This document shows, in pieces, positions 9,313-16,624 of a stretch of DNA of 64,000 nucleotides; within the stretch, counting starts at the first letter, position 1, and each line of letters begins with the position of its first letter. The translations under genes and the position numbers were made by a program. Location: NCBI RefSeq assembly GCF_003634045.1, contig NZ_RBIM01000006.1, positions 1 to 64,000 on the forward strand, read 5' to 3'. The notes under the pieces were generated by a model. That model did no database searches. It was not told where the DNA came from and saw only the letters and a program-made list of their open reading frames with translations. This stretch comes from Maricaulis maris (GTDB lineage Bacteria; Pseudomonadota; Alphaproteobacteria; Caulobacterales; Maricaulaceae).

Positions 9313-9797
9313 TTTCCCTCACGCACCACCCGGCCAAGCGCGACATTGATTTCCCGTTCAATGCGACGCGCGATCACCGGATGCCCCAGGATCAGGGCTT
9401 GCACGGCCTGCGGCGTCGGCTCGAGCGGAGCGCCGGTCTCCTGGTCTCCGAAATGCTCCCAGCTACGGATATGCAGCTGCACCATCTTGACCAGATCAAG
9501 GGCCTGAACCGCCGCCTGAATGCCATCCTGCAGGCCTGCGCGCTTGATCACATCGGTAAAACCCAGGGCCTGCATGATGGGCGTGGCCCGCACGGCGAAG
9601 TCTTCGTCGCTTTCATCCTGATCGGGCACAGGCACCGCCCGCCAGGCGGCCAGCTCCGCTGCCTTTCGCGATGGCGTGGTTGGCCGGTCCAGCGTGATGG
9701 ACGGGATGCAGCGCTGGCCGTCGCGTGTTTCAGCAAATTCCGGGAATGTGATGACGATTTCGCCGGTATCAGTCGGCCCGCTGGCAAGCCGGATCAT
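9306..9797 (-). CDS. Tail assembly chaperone (lambda G-like)
   Basis: The protein is 163 residues and helical, between the major tail protein and tape measure genes, which is the canonical place of G. It begins MIRLASGPTDTG and ends RVVREGNA just after a slippery sequence. Its start overlaps the stop of the major tail gene (ATGA). It is not conserved enough for family recognition by eye; the call rests on gene order and on the frameshift signal at its 3' end. Confidence 0.75.
   Translation of the reverse strand: MIRLASGPTDTGEIVITFPEFAETRDGQRCIPSITLDRPTTPSRKAAELAAWRAVPVPDQDESDEDFAVRATPIMQALGFTDVIKRAGLQDGIQAAVQALDLVKMVQLHIRSWEHFGDQETGAPLEPTPQAVQALILGHPVIARRIEREINVALGRVVREGNA
9312..9318 (-). 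promoter_or_regulatory. Programmed -1 ribosomal frameshift heptamer (G GGA AAC)
   Basis: In the zero frame the codons are GAG GGA AAC GCA TAA. The heptamer GGGAAAC is in the exact X XXY YYZ phase needed for tandem slippage, and is one base different from lambda's GGGAAAG. The -1 frame leads straight into the open T frame, while the zero frame stops 4 nt after the heptamer. Confidence 0.8.
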
Positions 9798-10762
9798 GAT
9801 TCACCCGCATAAGCGGCGATCGAATTGATCAGCGTGGCCGTGACAGCCGCCGCGGCCGCCGTTTGTTCGGCCCGCATGTCATAGCTTTCCGTGCGCAGGC
9901 CCTGGCCGGTGGCCGCGCGTTGCTTGGGCTCGAACCGCACGGCTGGCAGGGCGATGGTCAGCTTGTTGTCGGAATCGGTGGCGAAACTCAGAGCCAGATT
10001 GTCGACTGCACCGCCGGCGGCGATGTCAAACCAGGTATTGTCGACCGGGCGAATGTCCAGCGCGCCGCCGATGCGCGGATTGGCGTCGGGAATGAATTCC
10101 TTGGCCGTGCGATCGGGGCGCGGAATGGGCCGATCATCAACCAGCTGTCGCTCATAGAAGAATGACCCGCCCATGATGTTGGCCACGGCCACATCATTAT
10201 AGGTGATCGCGCAGCCGACCGCGCCCGGGAAGGTGTTCAGCGCCAGCTGGCTGTTCGGCGTGCCGGTCGGGTCGCTTTCCAGCGTGACGATATTGGACGC
10301 CTTGCCCTGCAACCGGATCCGGCGACGCCCGGCCTCGGGCGTGAAGCCGAATTCGAGGCGCGACCAGGTGACCGTGTTGGCAAGGCGCCAGTCCGGCCCG
10401 TCTGGCCAGGCAAATGAGCCACCGGCATGGGCGCGCGCGCCGGAGGAAAACACATGCGTGTAGGGATCGCTGCCCGAGGGCGCGGTGACGCCGAAAATAT
10501 GCGGCAAGACCCAGCCCAGCTGGTTGAAACACATGGGCAGGTCGATATCGAGGCCGGCTTCGACCAGGCCATTGGTCGGCGGTTGCGGATCCAGCACATT
10601 GGCCAGGGCCACACCGATCAACGGGTCGTCGACCAGCGGATCCGTGCGCCGGGGCGTGAAGCCATAATGCGAGATCGGATTGAAATCGCCGCTGGCGGCG
10701 GTTCCCGCCGCTGCCTGAGCAAGCGTGAACAGCTGGACCTCGCGGCCAATGAGATGCGCCAT
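9794..10762 (-). CDS. Major tail (tube) protein
   Basis: The protein is 322 residues and begins MAHLIGREVQLFTLAQ. It is rich in beta-strand patterns (ITYNDVAVANIMGGSF and LSFATDSDNKLTIALPAVRFE), with no signal peptide. Phage tail tube proteins of the gpV-like type are 150-350 residues and directly precede the G/GT chaperone genes, as here. A good ribosome site precedes the ATG. The assignment comes from order and composition rather than a diagnostic motif. Confidence 0.75.
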   Translation of the reverse strand: MAHLIGREVQLFTLAQAAAGTAASGDFNPISHYGFTPRRTDPLVDDPLIGVALANVLDPQPPTNGLVEAGLDIDLPMCFNQLGWVLPHIFGVTAPSGSDPYTHVFSSGARAHAGGSFAWPDGPDWRLANTVTWSRLEFGFTPEAGRRRIRLQGKASNIVTLESDPTGTPNSQLALNTFPGAVGCAITYNDVAVANIMGGSFFYERQLVDDRPIPRPDRTAKEFIPDANPRIGGALDIRPVDNTWFDIAAGGAVDNLALSFATDSDNKLTIALPAVRFEPKQRAATGQGLRTESYDMRAEQTAAAAAVTATLINSIAAYAGES

Positions 10763-10795
10763 GATATGTCTCCTGGCTGGATAAAATCACGCCAC

Positions 10796-10808
10796 CGAAC
10801 GGCGTTCG
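10796..10808. repeat. Dispersed palindrome CGAACGGCGTTCG, copy between tail genes
   Basis: It is one of six exact CGAACG(G/C)CGTTCG copies: 10796, 18628, 21515, 27700, 30777 and 34148. This one is non-coding, 34 bp upstream of the major tail gene start. The near copy at about 6757 in the tape measure gene has one mismatch. Confidence 0.8.
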
Positions 10809-10828
10809 GCGGGAAGAAAGAGGCGGGG

Positions 10829-11047
10829 TCAGCCCTGCCCGGCGATGCAAAGGTCGCGCGACGTGGCCTTGCGATAGTCCGTGCCGGCCTTCAGGCCCGC
10901 CTCCGACACCATCGCCGCATCGAACTGGACAATGGCGCCGTGCACGCCGATCCCGGCCACATCACGCAGCAGGACGGCCTTGAACGGCCGGCGATCGGCG
11001 ACAGCCGATGCAGCGGCCTTGGGAGCCTTGGTGGTTTTCGTGGCCAT
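10829..11047 (-). CDS. Small phage protein of unknown function
   Basis: The protein is 72 residues. It has a Lys/Ala-rich N-terminus (MATKTTKAPKAAAS) and a compact C-terminal half (GIGVHGAIVQFDAAMVSEAGL). It lies between the tail terminator-like gene and the major tail gene. The N-terminus resembles that of the 132-residue protein at 12628-13026 in being low-complexity Lys/Ala, possibly a flexible tether. No family is recognised. Confidence 0.6.
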   Translation of the reverse strand: MATKTTKAPKAAASAVADRRPFKAVLLRDVAGIGVHGAIVQFDAAMVSEAGLKAGTDYRKATSRDLCIAGQG

Positions 11048-11070
11048 GGCGGCCTCCTCTGGTGGTTGGG

Positions 11071-11544
11071 TCAGCCGGTTGGGGTGAGGCTGACGAATTC
11101 GACCTCGATGGTGAATGCGTTGAGCGTGGAGATTTCCACGCCCGTGGTCTTCAGGTGTTCCGGCTCAAAATCCGTGACCCCTGCATACAGACACCCGCCG
11201 CCGAGCCGGTAATCAGCGGTGATCGCCACAGCGATCGCTTGGCGAACCTCCGAAACCCGTGACTGGCGGTCAGCCGCTTCACCGCCCAGCGCCTCGACCA
11301 CGAAGGGAAACATCGCCTTCAAATCCCAGCTCGGCGCGAGGCCAATCAGTGGATCATCTCTGGTTTTGACGACCTTTCCATCGAGCAGAACGCCGCGAGA
11401 TCGCACGAAGTTTTCAGCCCGATCCACATCGAGATAGCTTGGATCGTTCACCACCCAATCCAGCGGATCATCCAGCTCGGCCAGGGCCGCACTGATGACG
11501 CTGACCAGGGCCGTGCGGACCTCGTCATGAATGAGTGTCGCCAT
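11071..11544 (-). CDS. Putative tail completion / terminator protein (lambda U-like position)
   Basis: The protein is 157 residues and begins MATLIHDEVRTALVSVISAAL, then a mixed alpha/beta body ending with beta strands (NAFTIEVEFVSLTPTG). Its length, N-terminal helix and place between the DUF6441 gene and the tail tube gene fit the tail terminator proteins that cap the tube and join it to the head. No diagnostic motif is visible, so this is a synteny-based call. Confidence 0.55.
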   Translation of the reverse strand: MATLIHDEVRTALVSVISAALAELDDPLDWVVNDPSYLDVDRAENFVRSRGVLLDGKVVKTRDDPLIGLAPSWDLKAMFPFVVEALGGEAADRQSRVSEVRQAIAVAITADYRLGGGCLYAGVTDFEPEHLKTTGVEISTLNAFTIEVEFVSLTPTG

Positions 11545-11555
11545 GATGGATCCTG

Positions 11556-12275
11556 TCAGTCGTCAGCGCCGAAGCGACGGGTTGCAATTTCGCGGAAGGC
11601 CCGGGAAAAGCGCTCTACGCCTTCGCGGCCGATGGCAGCGGCGATCCTGTCCGGGTTCACCGATTTCGGCATGGTCGCAGAGGGGACGAGGATGAACATG
11701 ACCACGCCATTTTCCTCACGACCGCGCCGCAGCGTTGTCTTGCTGGCCGGCGCGTAGCCGCGCTTATTCTTCTGGACCTTGTCGGCGACCATGAGGATCA
11801 GGTCTCGCCCCTTCACCTTCACATAGCGCAGCTTGCCGAAGCGCTTTTCCGCCTGGACCAGCGCATAGGATCTCGATTTGCGCATGCGGCCGGATTGGCC
11901 AAACCCGTAACCGGCCTGTGGCGCATTCTCGGTCGGGATGAGCAGATACTTGCCCGTGCCCGCCCGCATCGTCTCGCCATCGGCGAACGCCCGCACAATA
12001 TGCGGCGCGTTCGACCACCAGCCGATCGACGGCGCCATCGACGCCTGACCGCCCTTGTTCGGCCAGACGCGCGATCGCCAGGCATTGGCGACCTTGTCGC
12101 CCAGCGGGGCGCGGGTATCGGCCCGCAATTCCTGCTTGCCCCAGGCCTCAACCGAATCCGCCGCCGCCATGGCGGCATCAGCCAGTTCTTCTAGAGTGGC
12201 GTCGATATCGGCCGACAGGCTTTCGACGATGCCGGCATCAATCGTGAAATCCGGCTGGCCAGGGTCGAAGGACAT
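11556..12275 (-). CDS. DUF6441 family phage protein
   Basis: The protein is 239 residues and begins MSFDPGQPDFTIDAG. It has the family pattern as I recall it: an N-terminal helical stretch, then ANAWRSRVWPNKGG, APHIVRAFADGETM, YLLIPTENAP and a late VVMFILVPSATMPK segment. In alphaproteobacterial phages and gene-transfer-agent-like clusters it lies among neck and tail-completion genes; the function is not established. The start overlaps the upstream stop (ATGA), so the in-frame extension to 12305 is not used. Confidence 0.75.
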   Translation of the reverse strand: MSFDPGQPDFTIDAGIVESLSADIDATLEELADAAMAAADSVEAWGKQELRADTRAPLGDKVANAWRSRVWPNKGGQASMAPSIGWWSNAPHIVRAFADGETMRAGTGKYLLIPTENAPQAGYGFGQSGRMRKSRSYALVQAEKRFGKLRYVKVKGRDLILMVADKVQKNKRGYAPASKTTLRRGREENGVVMFILVPSATMPKSVNPDRIAAAIGREGVERFSRAFREIATRRFGADD

Positions 12276-12628
12276 CAGCCGATCTCGACCATGTCCAACA
12301 CCCATTCGCCATTATCATCGCGCGGGGCGCCATCGATCCGGCAGCGCTGGCCATTGGACCGGGTAAAGACACCGCCCCTGGCCGGGACCACGCCGGCCGC
12401 GACCAGTTTCGGATCCGCCTGTTGCACGCGCCAGATGCGGCTGGCCGAGCGGATCTGCCCAAAGCCATCGCCCGCATCATGCTCGCGATCGCTTTCATCC
12501 GGGATGATCACCACACCCGACACCGCCTCCCCGCCTGACGGCGTATAGCTCACAGTCTCACCGAATTGCGCGTAGAGCGCCGGCAGGGCCTGCTCATTGA
12601 AGGCGGTGTCGAAGTCGGACAGCGACAT
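12275..12628 (-). CDS. Head-tail joining protein
   Basis: The protein is 117 residues and begins MSLSDFDTAFNEQALPALYAQFGE. It is a small beta-rich protein with the pattern of phage head-tail joining/adaptor proteins (YTPSGGEAVSGVVII, then GVFTRSNGQRCRIDGAPRDDNGEWVLDMV). Both ends are coupled to neighbours by short overlaps. It probably forms a connector ring between portal and tail. Family membership is likely but not proven by eye. Confidence 0.65.
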   Translation of the reverse strand: MSLSDFDTAFNEQALPALYAQFGETVSYTPSGGEAVSGVVIIPDESDREHDAGDGFGQIRSASRIWRVQQADPKLVAAGVVPARGGVFTRSNGQRCRIDGAPRDDNGEWVLDMVEIG

Positions 12629-13026
12629 CAGATGCGTTCCAGCTCGCCGGCGGCAACGCGCTCAGCAGCGCGCGTATTGGCGAGACGGATCTCGGCGCCC
12701 GAGGCGACCACGCGATAACGGCCGACACCGCCAGCGAAGGCGGCAGGCGCGGGCAGGGGCTGCGAGTCCAGCCCGACAGCGACAATCAGACCCTCATCGA
12801 TCTGAGCGCCATCCGCTCCAGCCGGAGCTTCGACGGGGGCAGCGCTGGCTTCACCGCCCGCCGTCGTATCAGCGTCGGCCGACTGGCCCGTCGCCGCAGC
12901 CTCGCCTTCACCCTCACTGCCCAGCGACAGCTGATCGTCAGACTTGCTCTCGGCGGCAGCGGGTGGTGTGGCCTCAGCCTTCACGGTCTTGGCACGCTTG
13001 GTCGCGCCGGTTTTTCTGGTCGTCAT
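12628..13026 (-). CDS. Small head-region protein of unknown function (possibly FI-like)
   Basis: The protein is 132 residues. The first 75 are low-complexity Lys, Ala, Glu, Asp and Gly; the C-terminal 55 (GLIVAVGLDSQPLP to AAERVAAGELERI) are compact. A GGAGAG ribosome site precedes the ATG. It lies between the major capsid and the head-tail joiner genes, the position of lambda FI, but I cannot recognise a family. Confidence 0.55.
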   Translation of the reverse strand: MTTRKTGATKRAKTVKAEATPPAAAESKSDDQLSLGSEGEGEAAATGQSADADTTAGGEASAAPVEAPAGADGAQIDEGLIVAVGLDSQPLPAPAAFAGGVGRYRVVASGAEIRLANTRAAERVAAGELERI

Positions 13027-13097
13027 TGGGTCTCTCCATTTTCAACAAGGCCAATCGGCCCCTGACTGAAACCCTGGTCGAACGGCCAGCGCTTCAG

Positions 13098-13125
13098 AAA
13101 AGGGCCGGGCAAATGCCCGGCCCTT
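13098..13125 (-). terminator. Intrinsic terminator after the major capsid gene
   Basis: The inverted repeat AAGGGCCGGGCA / TGCCCGGCCCTT has a two-base loop. Read on the minus strand it is followed by TTTTC. It lies 22 bp beyond the capsid stop and upstream of the next gene, so it probably lowers downstream expression relative to capsid. Confidence 0.75.
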
Positions 13126-13147
13126 GTTGAGTTGGGTTAGGGGACGG

Positions 13148-14206
13148 TTAAGTCACCGTGCCCTTTACGAGCAATTCCGGGCGCCGGCAGATCGAGATCG
13201 GATTGGACTCTGTATAAATCTCGACACCCTTGCCGTGTTTGAGAATGTCCGGCGATGCGAACATTTGGGCCTCGCCACCGAAGTCCGGATCGCTGTGCAA
13301 CTCAGCGAGCGCATTGGCTGCGTCCAGCGTGTCCGGTGGCGCGAAATAGGTGGCAAAGGTTTCGGTGGTGCCGACCGGGTAAAACCGGCATTCCGAAGCC
13401 GCGATGAACGGCGTGCTGGAGCCGGTCGAAAGCGGCGCCGTGCCCTTGTATTCGATCAGGCGAAGCCCGCCAAATTCAAAGGTGCGGCCCCAATTTCCGC
13501 CCTGCTTGTTACGGTCGGGGTTGGCCAGCGCGGCGGCCGCCTGCCAGTTCTGATAGTATTTCTCGACATTGGCGTGCTGAACGAAGCTGTTGAAGAAGGT
13601 GGTGCCGCAAATCCCTTCCACCTCCGTCATGGTTTCGCCCTTGAGGTTCCGGCCGATATGGTCGGTGACCTCTTCGCACTTTTCCAACACCTTGGTGGTA
13701 TCGGAATCAAGGGCGAAGTCCACGACCTTTTCGACAATGGAGAATTCGTCGAACAGGTTGACCAGCTCGGTGGTGCCGTCGCCATCCAGCACAATGCCGG
13801 AGAGAGCGCCCACACGGTTCCATTCGAGCGTGATGTAGTGCTTGTTGGCCATCGAGATCAGAAGTTTGGCGACAAGATCTTCGACCGCTTCCGGCGTCTT
13901 CTCACGGCCGATCACCGCAAGACGATCCTGCACATCCTGGGGCGTGATCAGGTCTTCCAGCTCGAAATGGCCGGCCTGGATGACACGGGTCTTACCACGC
14001 TTGCGCTCATTGACCTGGGCACCGGACCCACGTGGGCGGTGATTGAGGACGGTCAGCGAGCCCTCTTCTTCGCGCACTTCAACCTTGGTCGAGCCGATAC
14101 CTTCGGAGGCGAAGATGCCGAGCGAGCCGACCAGACCGAAGCGGTTGGGCACGCGATTGATCAGACCGGTCAGCGCGGTCGAGTCGTAGAGAAAATCGAA
14201 CTCCAT
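13148..14206 (-). CDS. Major capsid protein (lambda gpE family)
   Basis: The protein is 352 residues and begins MEFDFLYDSTALTGLINRVPN. It matches the phage major capsid E family in length (lambda gpE is 341) and motifs: an early NRVPNRFGLVGSLGIF, the VEVREEEGSLTVL strand, a middle EWNRVGALSGIVLDGDGT, and the C-terminal AASECRFYPVGTTETFATYFAP and ESNPISICRRPELLVKG. It is preceded by the decoration and protease/scaffold genes, as in lambda. A strong AAGGAT ribosome site precedes the ATG, and terminator-like hairpins lie on both sides. Confidence 0.93.
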   Translation of the reverse strand: MEFDFLYDSTALTGLINRVPNRFGLVGSLGIFASEGIGSTKVEVREEEGSLTVLNHRPRGSGAQVNERKRGKTRVIQAGHFELEDLITPQDVQDRLAVIGREKTPEAVEDLVAKLLISMANKHYITLEWNRVGALSGIVLDGDGTTELVNLFDEFSIVEKVVDFALDSDTTKVLEKCEEVTDHIGRNLKGETMTEVEGICGTTFFNSFVQHANVEKYYQNWQAAAALANPDRNKQGGNWGRTFEFGGLRLIEYKGTAPLSTGSSTPFIAASECRFYPVGTTETFATYFAPPDTLDAANALAELHSDPDFGGEAQMFASPDILKHGKGVEIYTESNPISICRRPELLVKGTVT

Positions 14207-14260
14207 CGTATTATCCTTTCAGGAGTGGGTGGAGACGGGCGACCGCGCCGGCCGCGCATC

Positions 14261-14294
14261 AAAAACCCGGCCCCGGCACCACGCCGAGACCGGG
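14261..14294 (-). terminator. Terminator between decoration and major capsid genes
   Basis: On the minus strand an imperfect GC-rich hairpin (CCCGG...CCGGG with paired internal segments) is followed by TTTTTG. It sits 60 bp upstream of the capsid start and may be a partial terminator, since no distinct capsid promoter is obvious. Confidence 0.55.
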
Positions 14295-14319
14295 CATCAG
14301 GCCCGAATTTGACCGCGCG

Positions 14320-15012
14320 TCAGACGGCGGACTGGGCCTCGATATTCAGGGCTGCCAGTTCAGCCAGGGCCTGGGCTTTCTGATCGCTGGTTGCGCCGGA
14401 AGGCCAAGTCAGATCGACCGAATTGATGACCGCCGGGCCGCGTTTCAGGACCGACACACGCGCATCGACGCCATCAGGCGCGGTCGCCGACAAGGTCGCC
14501 ACCCCACAAGCCCGCTGCGAGCCATCAACGGCCGTGAAATCGATGGCCGTAACCTTGAGTGTGCCAACCGGCACAGTGACGGTGTGGCTATCACCGATCG
14601 CATACTCGGTATCGGTGGAGTCGGTGCCCACCGTGAACGCAATCTGCCCATTGTCATAAGCCACTGCTTCGACAGCATCCGCCAACCGGTTGCCGCTGGG
14701 ATCGAAGACCGCAAACGTCGCAGCACCGGTCGAGGCCGCAATGCACTCGAGCGAGTACACACCCAGCTGTGCACCCGCTTTCAGCGTGATGCTTTCGATC
14801 GTTCCCTCGCCAGTATTACCCTCATCGGACGTGGTGGTCGGCGTGCCGAACAAGGCCATGCCCAGCACGGCGCCCAGCGCTACGGTGCGCACAGCGCCAT
14901 CACCCGCCAAAAGGATTTCCTGCCCGCGGCAGAAAAGCGGCGATACTTCGTATTTGAGCACGTCCGTGAGCCGCATCGGCTCGGCGTACACATTGGATCC
15001 AAGAACGCTCAT
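14320..15012 (-). CDS. Head decoration protein (lambda gpD-like)
   Basis: The protein is 230 residues. The N-terminal segment EPMRLTDVLKYEVSPLFCRGQEILLAGDGAVRTVALGAVLG is the type seen in phage head decoration proteins. The central part has beta repeats, and the C-terminus (SDQKAQALAELAALNIEAQSAV) is helical. Decoration trimers bind the expanded capsid and stabilise it. At about twice the size of gpD it may carry an extra surface domain at residues 65-150. It lies between the protease and capsid genes, as in lambda. The ribosome site AAAGGA is clear. Confidence 0.75.
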   Translation of the reverse strand: MSVLGSNVYAEPMRLTDVLKYEVSPLFCRGQEILLAGDGAVRTVALGAVLGMALFGTPTTTSDEGNTGEGTIESITLKAGAQLGVYSLECIAASTGAATFAVFDPSGNRLADAVEAVAYDNGQIAFTVGTDSTDTEYAIGDSHTVTVPVGTLKVTAIDFTAVDGSQRACGVATLSATAPDGVDARVSVLKRGPAVINSVDLTWPSGATSDQKAQALAELAALNIEAQSAV

Positions 15013-15050
15013 GGGGATTTCCTTTCAGGTCCGGAGCGATTGACGAAGAC

Positions 15051-15590
15051 TCAGGCCTTGATGCCGAGCCGATTGTTCATCTTGGCCAGGACACGGTTTG
15101 CGTCCCCGCTCTTGGGCGCATCGACCGGCTTGGCCTGAGGTGCGCCACGACGACCACCCTTCATGGCCTTGTCGAACGGCGATGCTTCCGCACCGGCGGC
15201 GCGAAGCGTGCGCAAGGCGGCCTTGAAGCTGGTTTCACCGGCGGCGACATCCGCGGCCAGGGACGAGCCGAGGCGGGCCTTGTTGTCGCGCACGCCAATC
15301 CGGCCGATCTTGCGGCCGGCGGCGCTTTTCGACTTCGGCTCTTCCTCGTCATCGGCGGCGTTCGGATCGTCAGCGTCGTCAGCCGCTTCCGGATCGACGT
15401 CGTCTTCCTCTTCTTCAGGATCGACGTCGTCTTCCTCTTCAGGGTCAACCGGGTCAGTGCCCTTGGGATCCTCGCCCTCCGACTTGGGCGGTTTCACGGA
15501 AACGCCGAGACTGCCAAGTTTGGCAATCGCATCCGTGTTTCCTTTGGCAGCCTTGGCACGCAAGGCCGCGATCTCGGCTTCGATCGACAT
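15051..15590 (-). CDS. Nested scaffold protein (lambda Nu3-like), internal start within the protease gene
   Basis: An in-frame ATG (MSIEAEIAALRAKAAKG) at 15590 is preceded by AAGGAGGG with about five bases of spacing, one of the best ribosome sites in the window. It would yield a 179-residue protein made only of the acidic linker and helical C-terminus, without the protease domain. Lambda makes its scaffold Nu3 in this same way from inside gene C. The nested start is seen; the function is inferred by analogy. Confidence 0.75.
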   Translation of the reverse strand: MSIEAEIAALRAKAAKGNTDAIAKLGSLGVSVKPPKSEGEDPKGTDPVDPEEEDDVDPEEEEDDVDPEAADDADDPNAADDEEEPKSKSAAGRKIGRIGVRDNKARLGSSLAADVAAGETSFKAALRTLRAAGAEASPFDKAMKGGRRGAPQAKPVDAPKSGDANRVLAKMNNRLGIKA

Positions 15591-16616
15591 CGAACCCTCC
15601 TTCTTTCTGGTCGCGGCCGCTGGATCCGTATGCGAGGCAACGCGGCCGTCAGCCGCCTCGCTGGAAGGTGTCAGCCCGGCAAGGGCACGGGCGGCCTGGA
15701 AGGCCTCGTCTTCGGTGAGAACTGCATCGAGAAGACCGGCCGCGATGGGGTCGAGATCGCCCTCGCCGCCCGCCGTGAAGGTGCGCGCTTCCCAGCTGCG
15801 AACGGTGTCGACAGAAATGCCGCGACCGGTCGCAACCGCCTCGAAAAAGAAACCGGCATGGGAATCGATCTGGGCCTGGAACATGGCCCGCTCTTCCTTG
15901 GTGACTTCGCGGAAGGGCGAGCCCATATCCTTGAAGCGGCCGGACAGGAATTCTTCCCGCTTGACCTTGTCTTCCGCCATCATGCCGGACCAGTCGAACC
16001 AGCCCATGCGGACGCCGATCGATCCCAGCCCTGCCCCACGCGGGGCGAAACAGGCATCGCAGCTGGCGGCGATCTGTTGCGCGGCGCTGTAGGCCATGTG
16101 GCAGAAAGCGACGATGGGCTTGCCACCCGCCGCCATGCGATTGGCCTGGATCAGTTCGGACAGCTCGTCCGTGCCGTAGGAAAGTCCACCCGGGCTGTCG
16201 ATCACCAGAACCGAGGCCGCAATCCGCTCATCAGCGCGGGCCTCGACGATCGCATCACCGATATCGGCATAGCCGCTGACCCAGCAATCATCCCAATAAT
16301 CATAGTATCCGTTGCGGGCCAGCACGCCCTGGACCGGGATCACGGCGACATCGCCGGCGGCGAAATAGCCGGCGCGCTCCCATGTCAGGTCCGCATCAAG
16401 GGCGCTGGCTTCCGGCATGACAGGCCGGGCATCGCCGGACACCATGCGCCGCATCTTGTCGACGGCCCGATCCATCAGGCCGGGCGATTGATCCGGGTCG
16501 TAGCGCCAGCCATTGACCTTGGCGAGACGGCCCAGCTCCGGCTCGAAACCGGCATGCATGGCCAGCATGATGGCGCCCTGGGACGCATTCATCGAAAGGC
16601 GGCGGCGTTTGCTCAT
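15051..16616 (-). CDS. S49 family capsid maturation protease with C-terminal scaffold (lambda gpC-like)
   Basis: The protein is 521 residues. The S49 (SppA-like) domain spans about residues 85-320, with VAVIPVQGVLARNG, VLVIDSPGG and the nucleophile Ser about 177 in CHMAYSAAQQIA. The catalytic Lys probably lies in the KVKREEFLSG segment. After residue 343 comes an acidic linker very rich in Asp/Glu (about 395-440) and a basic helical C-terminus, as expected for a scaffold. In lambda, gpC carries Nu3 as its C-terminal part and both are needed for prohead assembly. It lies between portal and decoration genes with a GGAG ribosome site. Confidence 0.9.
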   Translation of the reverse strand: MSKRRRLSMNASQGAIMLAMHAGFEPELGRLAKVNGWRYDPDQSPGLMDRAVDKMRRMVSGDARPVMPEASALDADLTWERAGYFAAGDVAVIPVQGVLARNGYYDYWDDCWVSGYADIGDAIVEARADERIAASVLVIDSPGGLSYGTDELSELIQANRMAAGGKPIVAFCHMAYSAAQQIAASCDACFAPRGAGLGSIGVRMGWFDWSGMMAEDKVKREEFLSGRFKDMGSPFREVTKEERAMFQAQIDSHAGFFFEAVATGRGISVDTVRSWEARTFTAGGEGDLDPIAAGLLDAVLTEDEAFQAARALAGLTPSSEAADGRVASHTDPAAATRKKEGSMSIEAEIAALRAKAAKGNTDAIAKLGSLGVSVKPPKSEGEDPKGTDPVDPEEEDDVDPEEEEDDVDPEAADDADDPNAADDEEEPKSKSAAGRKIGRIGVRDNKARLGSSLAADVAAGETSFKAALRTLRAAGAEASPFDKAMKGGRRGAPQAKPVDAPKSGDANRVLAKMNNRLGIKA

Positions 16617-16624
16617 GGGAACTC

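Noticed and set aside
13124-14383. A 419-codon rightward open frame
   Set aside because: It is antisense to the major capsid gene, which matches the gpE family throughout.
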